A DNA stretch of 64,000 bases from Rhabdornis inornatus. Taxonomy: Eukaryota > Chordata > Aves > Passeriformes > Rhabdornithidae. Position numbers and translations under genes: made by a program. The notes under the pieces were generated by a model. That model made no database searches, was not told the DNA's origin, and worked only from the letters and a program-made list of their open reading frames with translations. Shown here piece after piece: positions 13,421-25,358 of this stretch. The stretch lies in NCBI GenBank assembly GCA_013397075.1, contig VWZS01000167.1, forward strand, positions 63,194 through 127,193, given 5' to 3'. Positions within the stretch are counted from its first letter, which is position 1; each line of letters opens with the position of its first letter.

Positions 13421-15244
13421 AGACTGCCAGAATTGCTTGTAACCTCCTTGTTCTAGGATTTTCCACCCTTTCTACAACCTCTCAACCAAGCTGCATTTGG
13501 TTATAAAAAGAAACTTTTGCTTATGTGGCAGGGCAGTCTTGAAGTCTAAGCAGCCTCATATGCTTCATTTCAAAAGCAGACAAAGTAGTGCTTTTCATTA
13601 GATATGTCTAGGTAGTCATATGCCCTTCCAAGGTAATACTAGCCTTGATGTTACTATTGAAGAGGTTTAATTCCAGAGCAGGGGAACTAATCTGTACAGG
13701 TTTTACTTGAGATTTGTTTTAGTGACTTAAGAGCAAGAATTGGATTGCCCACCTTAAGAAGGTTACTGTACAGTTAGTATGAAAGGCAGTATGAGAAAAA
13801 ATGCTCAGCTGAAAGTTTTGCTGTTTCATGGCGGTTGAACTGCTTTGTTTCTTCTCACCAATTTTTTTTCCTTCCAGAAAAGAGGCTGGATAAAATTTTT
13901 CCATTGGATTAAAGCATAGTAAGACATCAGTTAAAAAAATATTAATACATTAAACTATATACTTGGCTAAATATATTTTTTGCTGATTTTTAAAATATTT
14001 TTTATTTGACATCTTATTTCATTGGCTCCATCAGACCATCTATTCAGTGTTTGCTTTGAAAATAGCGAAAAAAGGCGTATTTGTTTTATATGGTCGGTTA
14101 ATTTGCCCACTCACAAAAACAAAACTGTAAAATGCTAATTAAATTGTAGAGGCGTATTCCTATCCTAGGCTTGTATCAGAACTTCACACTTGTGACAAAT
14201 TAACTGCTAATAGCTAACAAATGCAAAGAGAGTGGCAAGTCAGCATTGCTGTTACCCTGCTGTTAAGTTTAAAATTTGCATGTCTGACGTGTGAAGTGTT
14301 CCATGTGTTTGTTTTAATGCTGTCATCTTTGATTTTGTGAGAAGTAGATGAGATATTTTCAAGTTGTTCTAAAAGCAACTTCCCATAATCATGCAAAAAG
14401 TCATTAGCCCTGGGGACGTTGACTGGAGATCTTCCAGTCCTGTGCTGTAACCACATTACAACACTATGATGCTGAGAAACAATATCCTGCCTGTGATGAC
14501 ACCCAGGTCTTTGGCATTTTTCTTGATATCTCACATTGAAGATTTGTGTAACTTGTTTTTCATATTTACTCTGTCATCTTTCTCCACTATTAATATCCAA
14601 ATATCTCTCCATTGGGAAGTAGCTTTATTATTGCTATTTTTCAGCTGTAGCAGATTATGTTTTAAAGGCAAAAGATTGATATTTTGCTTGCCTATGCTTG
14701 TAACATGTGACAGTTCCTTTTTATATCCTTATTCAGATATTCCTAGAACAGCATCCCAACCTAGTGTCAAAGTGTTTTCCACCCTTCAGATTATTAGAGA
14801 ACGTTTATATATGAACATGTCTAAAATATAATTTTTTCAGCATTATATAAGACATTAGTCTGGGATGCAAAAAAGTGCATTCCTGATGATTACTGTTAAA
14901 AATGTTTTTTCTCCAGTTGTTTTTACATTGTAACCCTTCAGATACCTCAGTTCATGCTGAGGATGTTTACGAGACAACTTTGAAAACATTTGAAAGTTTA
15001 ACTAAAGAAGAGTTTTGCAAAATATAAATTCCAACTCAGTTATTTTCCTACAAGCACCAATTGCTACCTAAATTTCCATTCTTTCTCTTTCCATAGGATT
15101 GAAAATTGTTACATTTAAAGTTCTTTCATTCTGTAATTGTCAATCTCCATCAACCACATCATTTAGTTCATGTTACAGGTTACATCCCTGCAATTCTGCT
15201 CTAATTTAAAATAATGGCTAAGTTGGATTTTTATTTCTTAGTAC

Positions 15245-15661
15245 TTATGCATAGGTATTAATACCTAGTACTAATTTCATAGTCTTTGTGCATAGGAAAT
15301 TTCCCCCTCTGGGAAAAAGGACATCCCAAGAGGTGTGAGCAAAACTGGTATTGTGCACATTACTTGGCCCATGGGTAACCAGCATGTTGGATGATACAGT
15401 GGAAATTGAATCTTTTTGACAGGGCCTGTTGGATGTAGCTACCAAAGTAGCAGGTATCCATATACTCCATTTAGAGCCAAGGAGATATTTGAGCTGTTTG
15501 TTCCATTCTTCTCCAGGCAGCCTCCCTCCTCCAGGTGTGGCTTCTATCCATTCACTTTCTCTACTGAAAGATCTTCCTCCCATCACTTCTTCCTGAACTT
15601 GGTACCCATGAGGGATTTCTTGGCAACACAGTCTCCATCTGGGAAGCAGCAGTTTAGCCAC
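15245..15661 (-). other. Unrecognised minus-strand open frame of 138 codons
   Basis: This frame is long for such AT-rich DNA. Its translation includes segments rich in Gly, Glu and Arg such as EEVMGGRSFSRESEWIEAT and PGGGRLPGEEWNKQLKYLLG. It lies in a local GC-richer island. I recognise no domain, see no clear splice sites at its edges, and cannot tell a decayed retrogene or repeat from chance. It is not claimed as a gene. Confidence 0.2.
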
Positions 15662-16900
15662 ATGCCTTTCACCAGGCAGGGAATGATTTATTAATAAATT
15701 ATATACCCTAAGCTGATGTCTGTAGGTATTTCTGCATTTCTAGAGTATAGTCATATGTGCTTTGATGGTTGAGTGATAACACCTCAAAACTTGCATGTGA
15801 CACCAAACAAAATCATAATGAAAAGAAGGGATGTTTGGATATAATGTCTTATAAAACTTTTAAAGACAGGTCTTTTAATTTAAATATTAAGATATTTTTA
15901 AAAGGCATTACTTAAACACAGAGCTAGAAGACTATCTGAAAATACTTGAAGAGAAAGAAGAATCTTTTCAAGACTTGTTTTCATCTGTGATTTTTGAATT
16001 ATTTACTTCAGGCTTTTCAAAATAATCCTGTAACTTTTGCCAATTAAAGTCAAACAGGCTTTTTTCAAACGAAGATGAATTAGGCTTTAAAATTAGTCTT
16101 CATATGAAAAACAAACTTCAAATTTAGTCTTGAAAAATTCTCTGGTCAAGTCTGGCAACCAAATAATGAATTGTGACAGATCAATAGGAAATTAGTTGAG
16201 ATAATATAATTGTGAAATCTTGAGCCAGCTTTAGAATTAATCAGTTTCCAACTTGTCAGTTTGATTTTGTGAATAAAGATTACACTTTTCTCATAGGTTA
16301 CGTATATCTTACTTGTCAAATAAACTGAATTATATTCTTTGATATTTTAGCAGTTCAGCATTGATCATTATATTGCCTATTTTTTTGTTTCTTCTCTTTT
16401 TTTTCCTAGTCCTATTTGTTGTTCTTGTTTTTCGTTAATGCATTCCAAACAAATCACCTTAGTGTCTCCCATCCAAGTGTCTTAAAAGGGTAAGGGGGAA
16501 AAAATTACCCTAATAATAATGAAATAAAGAATTACTCTACCCAAAACAAGCTGTACCAAGGGAAAGCAGCAGTGATTCTTGTCTGTAATATAAGCATGAA
16601 CTTTAATTAAAAAGCACCTGTGTTCTTTAGATGTGTGTGCAAGCAAGTCTGTCAACCACCACTGGAAGAGTGTCTGTGTACACAACTGATGTCAGCTAGC
16701 CTCCTCTGAAGTGCTTGTTACGTGGTTTTCTATTTCTTCCTTTGACTTAAACTTTTTTCTTATTGGCTACCGAAGCCTTATATTATCTTTTTGTCTGTGT
16801 CTTATTAACTCCCCATCTCTTTTGCTCTCTGGTGTGAAACTCTGTATCTCCCCCTCATAACATCTCTCTAAAGTTCCCTGTCTGCTCCATCTTGCTTGTG

Positions 16901-17291
16901 TCACATTTCTGCAATGAAGCTGCTTAACTGCGCAAGGATGGGGGCATGACTTATTAGTAGAAAACACCCTGTGAAACCCATGTTAAAGGCAAAAACCACA
17001 AAACGCAGGAGCAGCTTTCCTACCATGGGGACAATATGGATGGCCACCATCACCTTGTAGAGAGCATATATCAGGGCTAGGCAAAGCATCCCACTCTGGC
17101 TTCGCACTGTAGGGAAGGGAGTGAGCAACCACTGGACATTTCATGTTTTCCTTCAGCAGCTTCTTGAAATTGAACAGCTCGGCTCTGCTTCCAGGCACAG
17201 AGCATACATCTGATGTGAAGGATTCTTCTGACATTTTTATTGCTCCCAGAAGGGCAAGCAGGCTTCCAGCATTGGGCCAAGGCAGGACCAA
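16901..17291 (-). pseudogene. Possible decayed protein-coding remnant, two minus-strand frames
   Basis: Two overlapping minus-strand frames look protein-like in succession. The first reads SEESFTSDVCSVPGSRAELF then NFKKLLKENMKCPVVAHSLP (17291 down to about 17110). The second, in another frame, reads LALIYALYKVMVAIHIVPMV then GKLLLRFVVFAFNMGFTGCF (about 17080 down to 16950), which is hydrophobic like a membrane segment. Translating one after the other needs a frameshift near 17100, as in a pseudogene. I do not recognise the family. Chance, or an unknown repeat, remains possible. Confidence 0.3.
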
Positions 17292-17788
17292 GATGTGCCT
17301 AAGCTTTGAGCATACTCAGCCTACTGTCTAAGCCTCACCTCTGAACAGCAGTGTGGGCATTGGTGCAACCTCATCTTCCTCATGGCATATTGTGCGTGCT
17401 GGAGGTTGGATGGACGTACACCTACTAGCAATAGGAGTGGTTGTCAGAGAATTCTGGACAAACATTTTGTTTAAATGTAGGATTTTGTTCAAAATTAAGA
17501 ACCAATATCTAAGACTCCTTTCTGTTGCTGTGAGTTATGTATCATTGCTGTATGTGTTTATTACAAACTGTGAGTGTTTCCAGTAGGCACGAAGAATTTA
17601 AAGTGACGGTGGTAATGTTAAAACACATTCAGAGGACTATGGGTAACGTGGGTATAAATTACTGTGAAGGGTTAAATAGTGCAAGACATGGTCGATAGTT
17701 GTTCATTTAGCACCTGAGGATAAGCAAAATCAAAGCCTTTAATCCCAATGGTTTGTGCTTACTTGGAAAAATGTTTGTCTGACTGCAG

Positions 17789-17877
17789 GCATGGAACCCG
17801 TTGTGCTGGAGAAGTGGCAGCCACGGCAAACAACTCACACTGCACAGTAGGAATCGCCTTTAATGCCAAGATTGGAG
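17789..17877 (+). CDS. PCSK5: PCSK5 exon with the catalytic histidine (partial CDS)
   Basis: This 89-bp exon encodes the HGTRCAGEVAA block of the subtilisin-like domain. The His codon at 17790-17792 is the catalytic-triad histidine of the H-G-T-R-C motif shared by furin, PCSK5 and PCSK6. It continues as ANNSHCTVGIAFNAKIGG, which includes an NNS N-glycosylation sequon. The acceptor is gactgcag|G, with the first G finishing a codon split 2+1 (probably AAG, Lys). The donor is GGAG|gtatgt, splitting the next Gly codon 1+2. The first base of that codon plus GT from the exon at 23543 restores Gly, so the junction reads Gly-Gly-Val-Arg. No stop or frameshift is seen. The exon lies between two nearly identical inverted CR1 copies (about 9.2-9.9 kb and 21.1-21.8 kb). 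Confidence 0.95.
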
Positions 17878-20800
17878 GTATGTGAAACAATCTCCCACAG
17901 GAAAAAAACATGTAACCAAAGAGCCATTTGTACTAAATGATGCATTCAGACCTTTCTCAACAAGAGAAGGAGATTTGTATGAACAAGCCTCGCTGTGTTA
18001 CTAGTAAAGCTTAGTTGTAGAATGTTCATTCAATATCAGTACTGAAGGAGTTTGTCTGTGGTGGCCCTTCTGTAGTGCTCTCTGGAACGCCGCCTCCCAG
18101 TACACATCAAAAAATACAAAGTAAAACTTCTGATGAAAACATGACCCTGGAATTAGGATGTTGGGGTTTTCTCACAGATTCAGAGCTCTTAAGTGATGAA
18201 CTTCGACAAACCATAAGTAAGAGTACACATCAGTAATATTGCCTTGCATATTGATCCCAAACAAAACACTCTCAAAACATAATACATTTTTTTGTTGTTT
18301 GTCTGTGATTGGTGAGAATACTCTTTTTATCGCTATGGGTGATAAGATTATTGCCTGAAAATCAATGTTTGATCACATATTTTTGTTCATTCAGCCAAGA
18401 GGTTTCAAGTGTTTTCTGTAAATTCTTAGTTATTGGTGGTTCAATTAATGTCTTTAGCTTAGTTTGTGGCAATGATTATCAAGATGTCATCTGCATGTCT
18501 CCTGGGATGTAGCCTGCTTGTGACAGATTGTAATACTTCTAGTGAAGTTTATTCTGAACTTTTGATGAAGTCATCGGATTGGTATATGGGCTTTCAGCTG
18601 AAAGACTTGTAGCTCAATCTCATTAATTGTTGCCTTTTGAAATAGATCCTAAAATAGAGCCTATCTGTGAAAACAGAAACATGTTTACCTGTTTGTACAT
18701 CAGAGGACAGTTCAAAAATATGATCAGGCAGAATTGAGACCATGTTTCCATTATTGAAAATACTGCATCTATTCTCTGCTGGATCAGTACAAGTTTGATC
18801 CAAATCGAATGTGAACACAGGTGCATTTCAAGTTACCCGAAGCACACAACATCATCCTCATATCGGCTTTCTGTTTTCCTGAGGGGAAAACAATATTAGG
18901 GTAGATAATACCACGTCCAGGATAAGGTTCCAGTGATGCAGAAAAAAAATTTCCCCTCAGGTGAAGAGCCTTTCTGCACAAGCACTGTCAAAGTGGTTTA
19001 GAAAATCAGAACTGGTCAAGTGAGGGAGTTTTTGACAGATGAACAGGTTCTCTTATGTGAACATGGCATTTCACCGTGTACCGGCAGTTATGATATCATA
19101 TCTCTTGAGTTGTCAGCCAAAGTCAGAAGAGAGTGCACTGATGGAAGTAAGAGATGCCTTCTGGAGAAGTTCCATTTTTAAGTGGAATAGTCACACAACC
19201 TGCAATAGCTTTGACGTGGCTTTGGAAAGTTCTTCAGAAGAAACAGTTGCTTCTTAATAGTTTATTAATTATTAAGCATTAGGAATGTGCAGTAATACAA
19301 AACACCCTCCAGGCATATTAGCTGACTCACAGTCTTTTCTAAATATAGTGTAAAAACTGATTCAGATGGACACAGTATGCAGGTAATAGAAACAGTAAAG
19401 ACTGGACACCTACGCCTTTTTTTAATTTATTCTTAAAAGAAGTCTGGAAATTAGTAACAGTGTACAAACTTCACTTGAAGTGCCATCTTTTAAAGGAATC
19501 AGCATTTGGAAATAAGACTTCAGGAAGCTCAACAAATAATCTGCAGAAAATCAGAGTTAAGAGGAAGTTCCAGGGAAAGTAGGTTAAGCTTCATCTTCCT
19601 TCCAAAGCAGAGCTTTGCTGCTGCTGACCTCTACTTGGCGTGCCTTGTTCCTTTCCCTCAGAACAGCTATAGGCTACACATGTGAATATACAGTGGTTGT
19701 GTTCCCTCTCTACAGGTCAGATAGAGTGTAAAAATTTTGACTCACATAATGCTGAACTAGTATTCAGCTCACTTGTTTCCCAGGGATTTAAAGGTCCTGC
19801 TGGGGTATTCTTGGAGAAGAAACTAGAGTTGAAGTAAAGCAATTACATTCTCCTTATATAGAGGAGCACCTGCTTACAATGATGTTGGATTTGCTCCACC
19901 AAGTATCTTTTACTTCAAACCAGAAAGCATTTCTAGACACATAAGGGATACTAAGGATATCAAGCAAAAGGGAAAAAAATCTGTCTCCAGTAATGTGCCA
20001 TAAAATACTGGTAGTTGAACAAATCCAGTTAATGATCTTTCTGACGGGAAGTTGTTAACAAGATATCCATTAATAATGCTAATTTTCTTCTAAATGTGTT
20101 TGTACTTCTTGTCTCGTTTCCAAATATTTAAGAACCTCTGATGACAAAGTTTCCTAGAAAGTCTGAGCTTTCTTTTAAAATGGTGTAAATGGAGATGTAA
20201 CCTGTAGAAAAGAAAATTTTAGTAAAATTGGAATCTGAGTCTTCAGTGTTTTTACAGGTTATGGCAAGTTTCTTATAAAAATTATACAAGTTTCTGTGTA
20301 GCTAAGCTATAGGTGCCTCTCACTAAAAGACAAATCAGTGCACCAAAGGGATGGATCTTTTCTTTTAGATTTAAACTCTGCAATAATCACATGAAACAAA
20401 TTACCAGGTAGAGAGCTTGTGAGACTTTTTATAGGAAGGCTTGTTTAGCTTGCTGTTATTATTGCAAACTGATTGTGGAAGTTGTAAAACATCTGTGGGG
20501 ATTTGGGTGTTTAGTTACTTGGCTGGGCTCAAGTCCTGATGGGAAAACAGTTATACTGAATTATGGCACAACAGATGTATATTGTCTTCAGTTGACAAGG
20601 ATTAGTTCAGCTGTTTCTTTAAATCAGATGTTGAATAAAAATGAGCATTTTAAAAGAAAACTTCCTTTCAATTCAGTTTTGCATGTTTCCTGTGATTCAT
20701 TGAAAATTTGTTCTGAGTAAAAAGCCACTTATATTTTGCAATTACTGCAAATGTTAAAAAAAGTTTATAGGGCTCTGAAGTCTTGAAACAGCCTGCAAAC

Positions 20801-21039
20801 ACAGTCTGCTAATTGCCTTTTGGATAGCTTTTGTTGTCCTATCACCACACGCCAAATGCAGTTATGCAGTTTGGAGGATGTGTGATCAGCAGACTTAACC
20901 ACTGCAGACATTGCAGGGCAGGGGGCTGGGGGGGTGGTAGGAAGGCAGGAAGAAAGGAAGGAGCATTATTTTCATTGCAAATATCCAGTGAGATGTCTGT
21001 TGTTCAAAGTCATCTTGCACATTATTACAGAAGTACAGT
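17878..21039 (+). other. PCSK5 intron, first part
   Basis: The intron opens with gtatgt at 17878. No coding exon, RNA gene or clear repeat is visible up to the CR1 copy. A short purine-rich run (GGGGG, GGAAGG units) lies at about 20916-20965. Confidence 0.7.
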
Positions 21040-21797
21040 CTTTTAGGCTGGATAAGACCAAGGTCATCAAGTCCAACCTTTGACTGATTACCATCACCTT
21101 GTAAACTAGAGCAAAGCATTAAGTGCCATGTCTTATTTTTTCTTGAGTGCCTCCAGGCATGGTGATGCCACCACCTCCCTGAGCAATCTGCTCCACTGTT
21201 TAAACAAGCCTTTGAGTGAAGAAATTCTTTCTGATGTCCACCCTGAACCTCCCCTGGTGCAATGTGGGGCTATGTCCTCTCATCCTGTTGCTGGTTGCCT
21301 CGGAGAAGAAGCTAACCCCCACCTTACTCTGGCCTCCTTCCAGGCAATAGTAGAGACCAATAAGGTCTCCCCTGAGCCTCCTTTTCTCCAGGCTAAATAC
21401 CCCCACCCTCAGCAGACTTACGCTCTAGATGCTTCCTCAGTTCCATTGCCCTTTTCTGGACATGTTCCAGCACCTCAATGTCTTTCTTGAAGTGAGGGGC
21501 CCAGGCTGGAAATAGAACTCCAGATGCAGCCTCACCAGGGCCAAGTACAGGGGGACAATCACTTTCCTAGTCCTGCTGGCCACTATTCTTGACACAGGCC
21601 AGGATGCCATTGGCCTTCTTGGCCACCTGGCCACACTGATGGCTCATGTTTAACTGGCTGTCAACCAGCAGTCCCGCGTCCTTCTCCCTGGGTCACTTTC
21701 CAGCCACTCTGTCCCCAGCTTGCAGTGGTGCATGGGGGTGTTTTGACCAAAGTGCAGGATTTGGCACTTGGCCTGGTTGTGCCTCACAGCTGGCCTT
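21040..21797 (-). mobile_element. CR1 LINE 3' fragment, inverted near-twin of the 9.2-9.9 kb copy
   Basis: Read on the minus strand this matches the CR1 3' region from 'ggcacaaccaggccaagtgc' through 'gccaggtggccaagaaggcc' and 'gatgagaggacatagccc' to the 3' end near 21040. Translated pieces differ from those of the 9.2-9.9 kb copy at only about 1 in 68 and 3 in 65 residues, so nucleotide identity is very high over roughly 680 bp. It is 5' truncated at about 21797. The shared state suggests the same recent source, or gene conversion between the two copies. Confidence 0.93.
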
Positions 21798-22920
21798 GGC
21801 CAACAGCTTTGAAGCATGTCTGTCCATTGTTGGCTACAGAGAACACCACCTAAGTCACAACCTTGTCTGTGTTGCTTTAAAAGTAGACAACTTCACCATT
21901 AAAAAAAAACCCAAAACCTATGTGAATTACTTTAGGTGCAAGTGGCAGCAATTGGAGTTATTGTTCATTGGTTGAGTATAATACTTAGACTTCCTAATAA
22001 AATCATAAAGAAAAGCTTAATTTTCCTTATTTAAAAAACGGTATACCTTTATTCGGAACTAGGGAGATACTTTAATATGCTTTAAAGGAGTTGAGCGCAC
22101 AACTTTCACCCATCATTAATTTTCTGTGGTTGTGCAGGAGAAAATAAAATCCTAGAATCCCAGAGCTGGTTTAATGATTCTTTTTTATAAAGCAAATTCA
22201 TAGTGGGATCACAGTTTATAATTATCTCACAAAACATAGGCAGCTTTTGTGTGAACTGGGAAATACAATCACTTTTGATTTTTGAGTTAGAGTAAGGGAA
22301 AAAAAAGTCTTCTTTCGACAAAGCACTACCTATGCCTCCTGTTAGTAGGAAGTTAAAGGCTTGGCAAACACAAGTTTCTTTAATCTGAGCTCATAAGCAA
22401 AATGCAATGTGTCTGTAATTAGAAATACATAAATTTGGCTTATAAACAGGATTAGTGTTCTAAAGGGGAAAGAGCATCTAACTTGTAAATTGTGGAAGTG
22501 ATCATCGCTCTATCATACTATTGTATTAAATTTTAATTTAATATTTAGCCTCCCTTTGATCACATGTCACACTAGCTGTGTGTAGGTCTTTTTTCTTGTT
22601 TAGGTTAAAACTGGCATTGGTGGTTTTCTCAGATTTAACCACTAAGTCTTACAGTTAGAAAAAAATCAAATTCCGTATTTTCTCTGTTTTCAGATTTTAG
22701 TATACTATATTCAGTCTAGTAATTATAAAGTGCTGGTAGATTGACTTGTCCAAAGCTGTATGAATGGATTCTTACAGAAGAATTGCAGATGATACCTTAC
22801 AAAAGTTTCATCTGCAAGAGAAGGATGTTCACCATGTTGTAATTTCAGGTTGAACAACATTTTGTATTTGTTCATAGCCTCTTGTAATTGCCGTGCTACA
22901 GTGTGTGGAAATCATTCTGT
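21798..22920 (+). other. PCSK5 intron, middle part
   Basis: AT-rich intron with a short A run at 21901-21909. I see no exon, repeat or RNA gene. Confidence 0.65.
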
Positions 22921-23039
22921 TTGTGTTCTCCTCAGTTTCTTCCTTACAGCCTTCATTGTATGAGGCTGTAAGGAAGAAACTGAGGAGAACACAAGAGAGT
23001 TCTCCTCAGTTTCTTCCTTACAGCCTCATACAATGAAGG
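22921..23039. repeat. Compound palindrome: three copies of a 27-bp unit in +, -, + order
   Basis: A unit starting GTTCTCCTCAGTTTC and ending TTACAGCC lies at 22925-22951 (plus), 22964-22990 (reverse complement) and 22999-23025 (plus). The first two form a perfect 31-bp stem (22921-22951 with 22964-22994) around a 12-base loop. The second and third form a perfect 41-bp stem (22950-22990 with 22999-23039) around the 8-base spacer ACAAGAGA. The loop of the first hairpin reappears as its own reverse complement after the third unit. Perfect matching shows recent origin. Confidence 0.97.
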
Positions 23040-23542
23040 AATGATGCCAAGGTTACTTACCTGTAGGGATCCTTTTATTTCATCTATTAACGTGATTAAA
23101 ACTGTGAATGACTCAAGGAAGGTGCTGCAGTTTCACTGCAGTATAAAAGGAGAAAGAAAATCAATTGTTATCTTTAAGTGACATGAAAACATTTCAAAGT
23201 TCAAGTAGTTTTAAAAATTTTATTTAGCCTAAAACTTTGTTGTTGAAGTTTGAAGGCTGTATAGTGAATAAATTACTTGGATATAATTTTTAGAACTAGA
23301 AGAAGGATGAAAATATTCATATCTTTTTATATTTTTTCCATCTAGAGATCTGTTTTCCATTGGGAAAACAGATACCCAAACAGATTTTTGTTGTTGTTGT
23401 TGGGTTTTGTTTTTTTTTCTTTAATAGCAGTAGTAATTATTATAATTTTTCAGTTCAGTGTCATACACAACAATTTTCTCAGGGACTGGGAAGAAACATT
23501 TTGAGTTTGTTTGTACAGTTCATTGTATTTTTCATTCTGAAG
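23040..23542 (+). other. PCSK5 intron end before the exon at 23543
   Basis: Contains a short (TTG)n run at about 23387-23402 followed by a T run, then the splice acceptor. No other feature was recognised. Confidence 0.7.
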
Positions 23543-23715
23543 GTGTACGGATGCTGGATGGAGATGTGACAGATATGGTAGAGGCAAAGTCTCTAAGCCT
23601 TAATCCTCAGCACATCCACATTTACAGTGCCAGCTGGGGGCCTGATGACGACGGTAAGACTGTGGATGGACCTGCTTCCCTAGCACGTCAGGCCTTTGAG
23701 AATGGCATCAGAATG
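23543..23715 (+). CDS. PCSK5: PCSK5 exon with the SWGPDDDG substrate-pocket segment (partial CDS)
   Basis: This 173-bp exon begins by completing a split Gly codon (GT), then reads VRMLDGDVTDMVEAKSLSLN followed by PQHIHIYSASWGPDDDGKTV and DGPASLARQAFENGIRM. The S-W-G-P-D-D-D-G-K-T-V-D-G-P block is a hallmark of the furin family. In furin, the corresponding Ser-Trp-Gly-Pro strand and acidic residues line the S1-S4 substrate pockets that select basic residues. The acceptor is ttcattctgaag|GT and the donor is AGAATG|gtaggt, ending in phase 0. The acceptor pyrimidine tract is modest. The preceding intron holds an unusual palindrome about 0.5 kb upstream (22921-23039). Confidence 0.95.
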
Positions 23716-25358
23716 GTAGGTTGGCATCAAAGTGTATCCCCTGGATCTGCTTTCATGTGTACACGTAAGGGTGCCTGTGCTCAGTACATGCAAGTGCTCA
23801 GCATGGGGAAAGGCAAAGGACTTGGAAGGAAAGAAGAAAACTTCTTTTGCATAGAACTAAAAACATATTTTTCTTTTGTAGTGACCTGATTATCGGTCTC
23901 ACCTGAAGTACCAGTTCATTTTCAACTGGAATACATCATCCTCAGTGTCTTTTCAAACTGCTCTGAGGTAGCAATGTAATTAGAAATAAATCGACTGAGA
24001 AATGCTACTTTGCACATCAGTGCCAACTCGTCAAATCAGAGTTGCAAAGAAATTTTAAAGCAAAACCTTTAACTGTGTTTCCTTCTTTCTTAATTTCTAT
24101 TTTGCTTTGTTTTGCATGATTTATTTATGTAAGTTTGATGATTTTAATAGGGAGTCGGCAAAAAAAGGTCTATACCCATGGTTCTTTTACCATTTACATC
24201 TGATTTCAAAGAACTTACAAAACCGTGATGAAGGGGACACTAATGGAAAAGGAAAGTCTTGCTCAAGAATGTTTCATGTTTAAACATATATATGTGTTTG
24301 TTTAAATGCCGCATTTCACGTAGGGAAGACAACTGTGAAAAGTTCAGCCTGAATTGCTGTACCAGAAGGACTCAGCCATTTCCTCACTGAAATCTCAAGT
24401 TCTCAAACTGGGAATAAGTATGTGGAATAACTTGCCAAGAGCATAGATCTTGCTGAAAAATAGTGTTGTTCCACTGTTATTATTATGGCAGTAATATGAG
24501 AAGATACCCTACAGAACCCAGATGAATTTCATTTTACCAGCACATTGTTCTGTATGTCTATAGCAAAAACATAACATTTAATTTTCTGAGGTAGGCTTTT
24601 TCTGATAACAATACAGAAAAAGTTTGGTATATTTTTTTGAGAAATAATAGAAGTCATGTTTGATACAAGTCAAATTATTATTTTTACAATTTAACTTTTA
24701 TGTTACTTTATCAAACTTTGTTCTGCCTGAAGTTGCTCATGAAGAATTGAATAGATCTAAGTATTTCCATGTATTTTGGGTATTTTATCTGTCTCTGACT
24801 ACAAAAGCTTCTTCGTTTCTACTCACAAAATAGAAGTTCTTTTTAAAACTTGCACTAAAATGTACTGATAAGAAATACAAAACATGTAAGGTTAACCTCT
24901 AATTTTCATTCTTTAAAATATAATATAGACTGTAAGATTGTAAATGCATGTTGGAATTACCACCTTCCCAGTTAGGCTGTTTCCAGACCAAGAATTACTT
25001 CAAGATGAACCTATTCTCTTTCTTTTTAATAAATCATGTCTTTCTGTGTTCAGGTAAAGGTACTTTTTCCGTATTTCCTTACACTGCCATAAGCTGTGTC
25101 ATTTTAAAAGATGAGGCAAATGGAAGAAGAAAAGATGAATTTTCTTTGACATGGGCTCATTGTTCAAGGTCGTGATCACATACTCAGCCAAACATAGATT
25201 TCCTAAAGGAGTCACAATAATTGTGCAATAATAATAGGCAGACAAAGATGCTCATTATGTTGTGTACAGATCCTTACTCTCCTTTTTCAGAAATATTGAA
25301 CCAAGCAACAACAGTATAATATCTAGGATCCAGTCTATGGGGTAAATTAAAGTAACAT
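23716..25358 (+). other. PCSK5 intron, first part of the 16-kb intron
   Basis: The intron opens with gtaggt. It is AT-rich sequence without recognised exons, RNA genes or repeats. Confidence 0.65.

Larger units (their letters stand above)
13421..17788. other. Intron-like sequence with two unassigned open-frame patches
   Basis: Mostly AT-rich. Two patches are locally richer in GC and have protein-like minus-strand frames (15245-15661 and 16901-17291, listed separately). Otherwise I recognise nothing until the acceptor of the exon at 17789. I looked for the preceding PCSK5 exon, which would carry the catalytic Asp and a DGIE-type block, and did not find it. Confidence 0.5.

Noticed and set aside
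23458..23889. A single 143-codon frame across the exon at 23543-23715 as an independent gene
   Set aside because: It is the PCSK5 exon read through its splice acceptor and donor into intron; residues outside 23543-23715 are not family-like.
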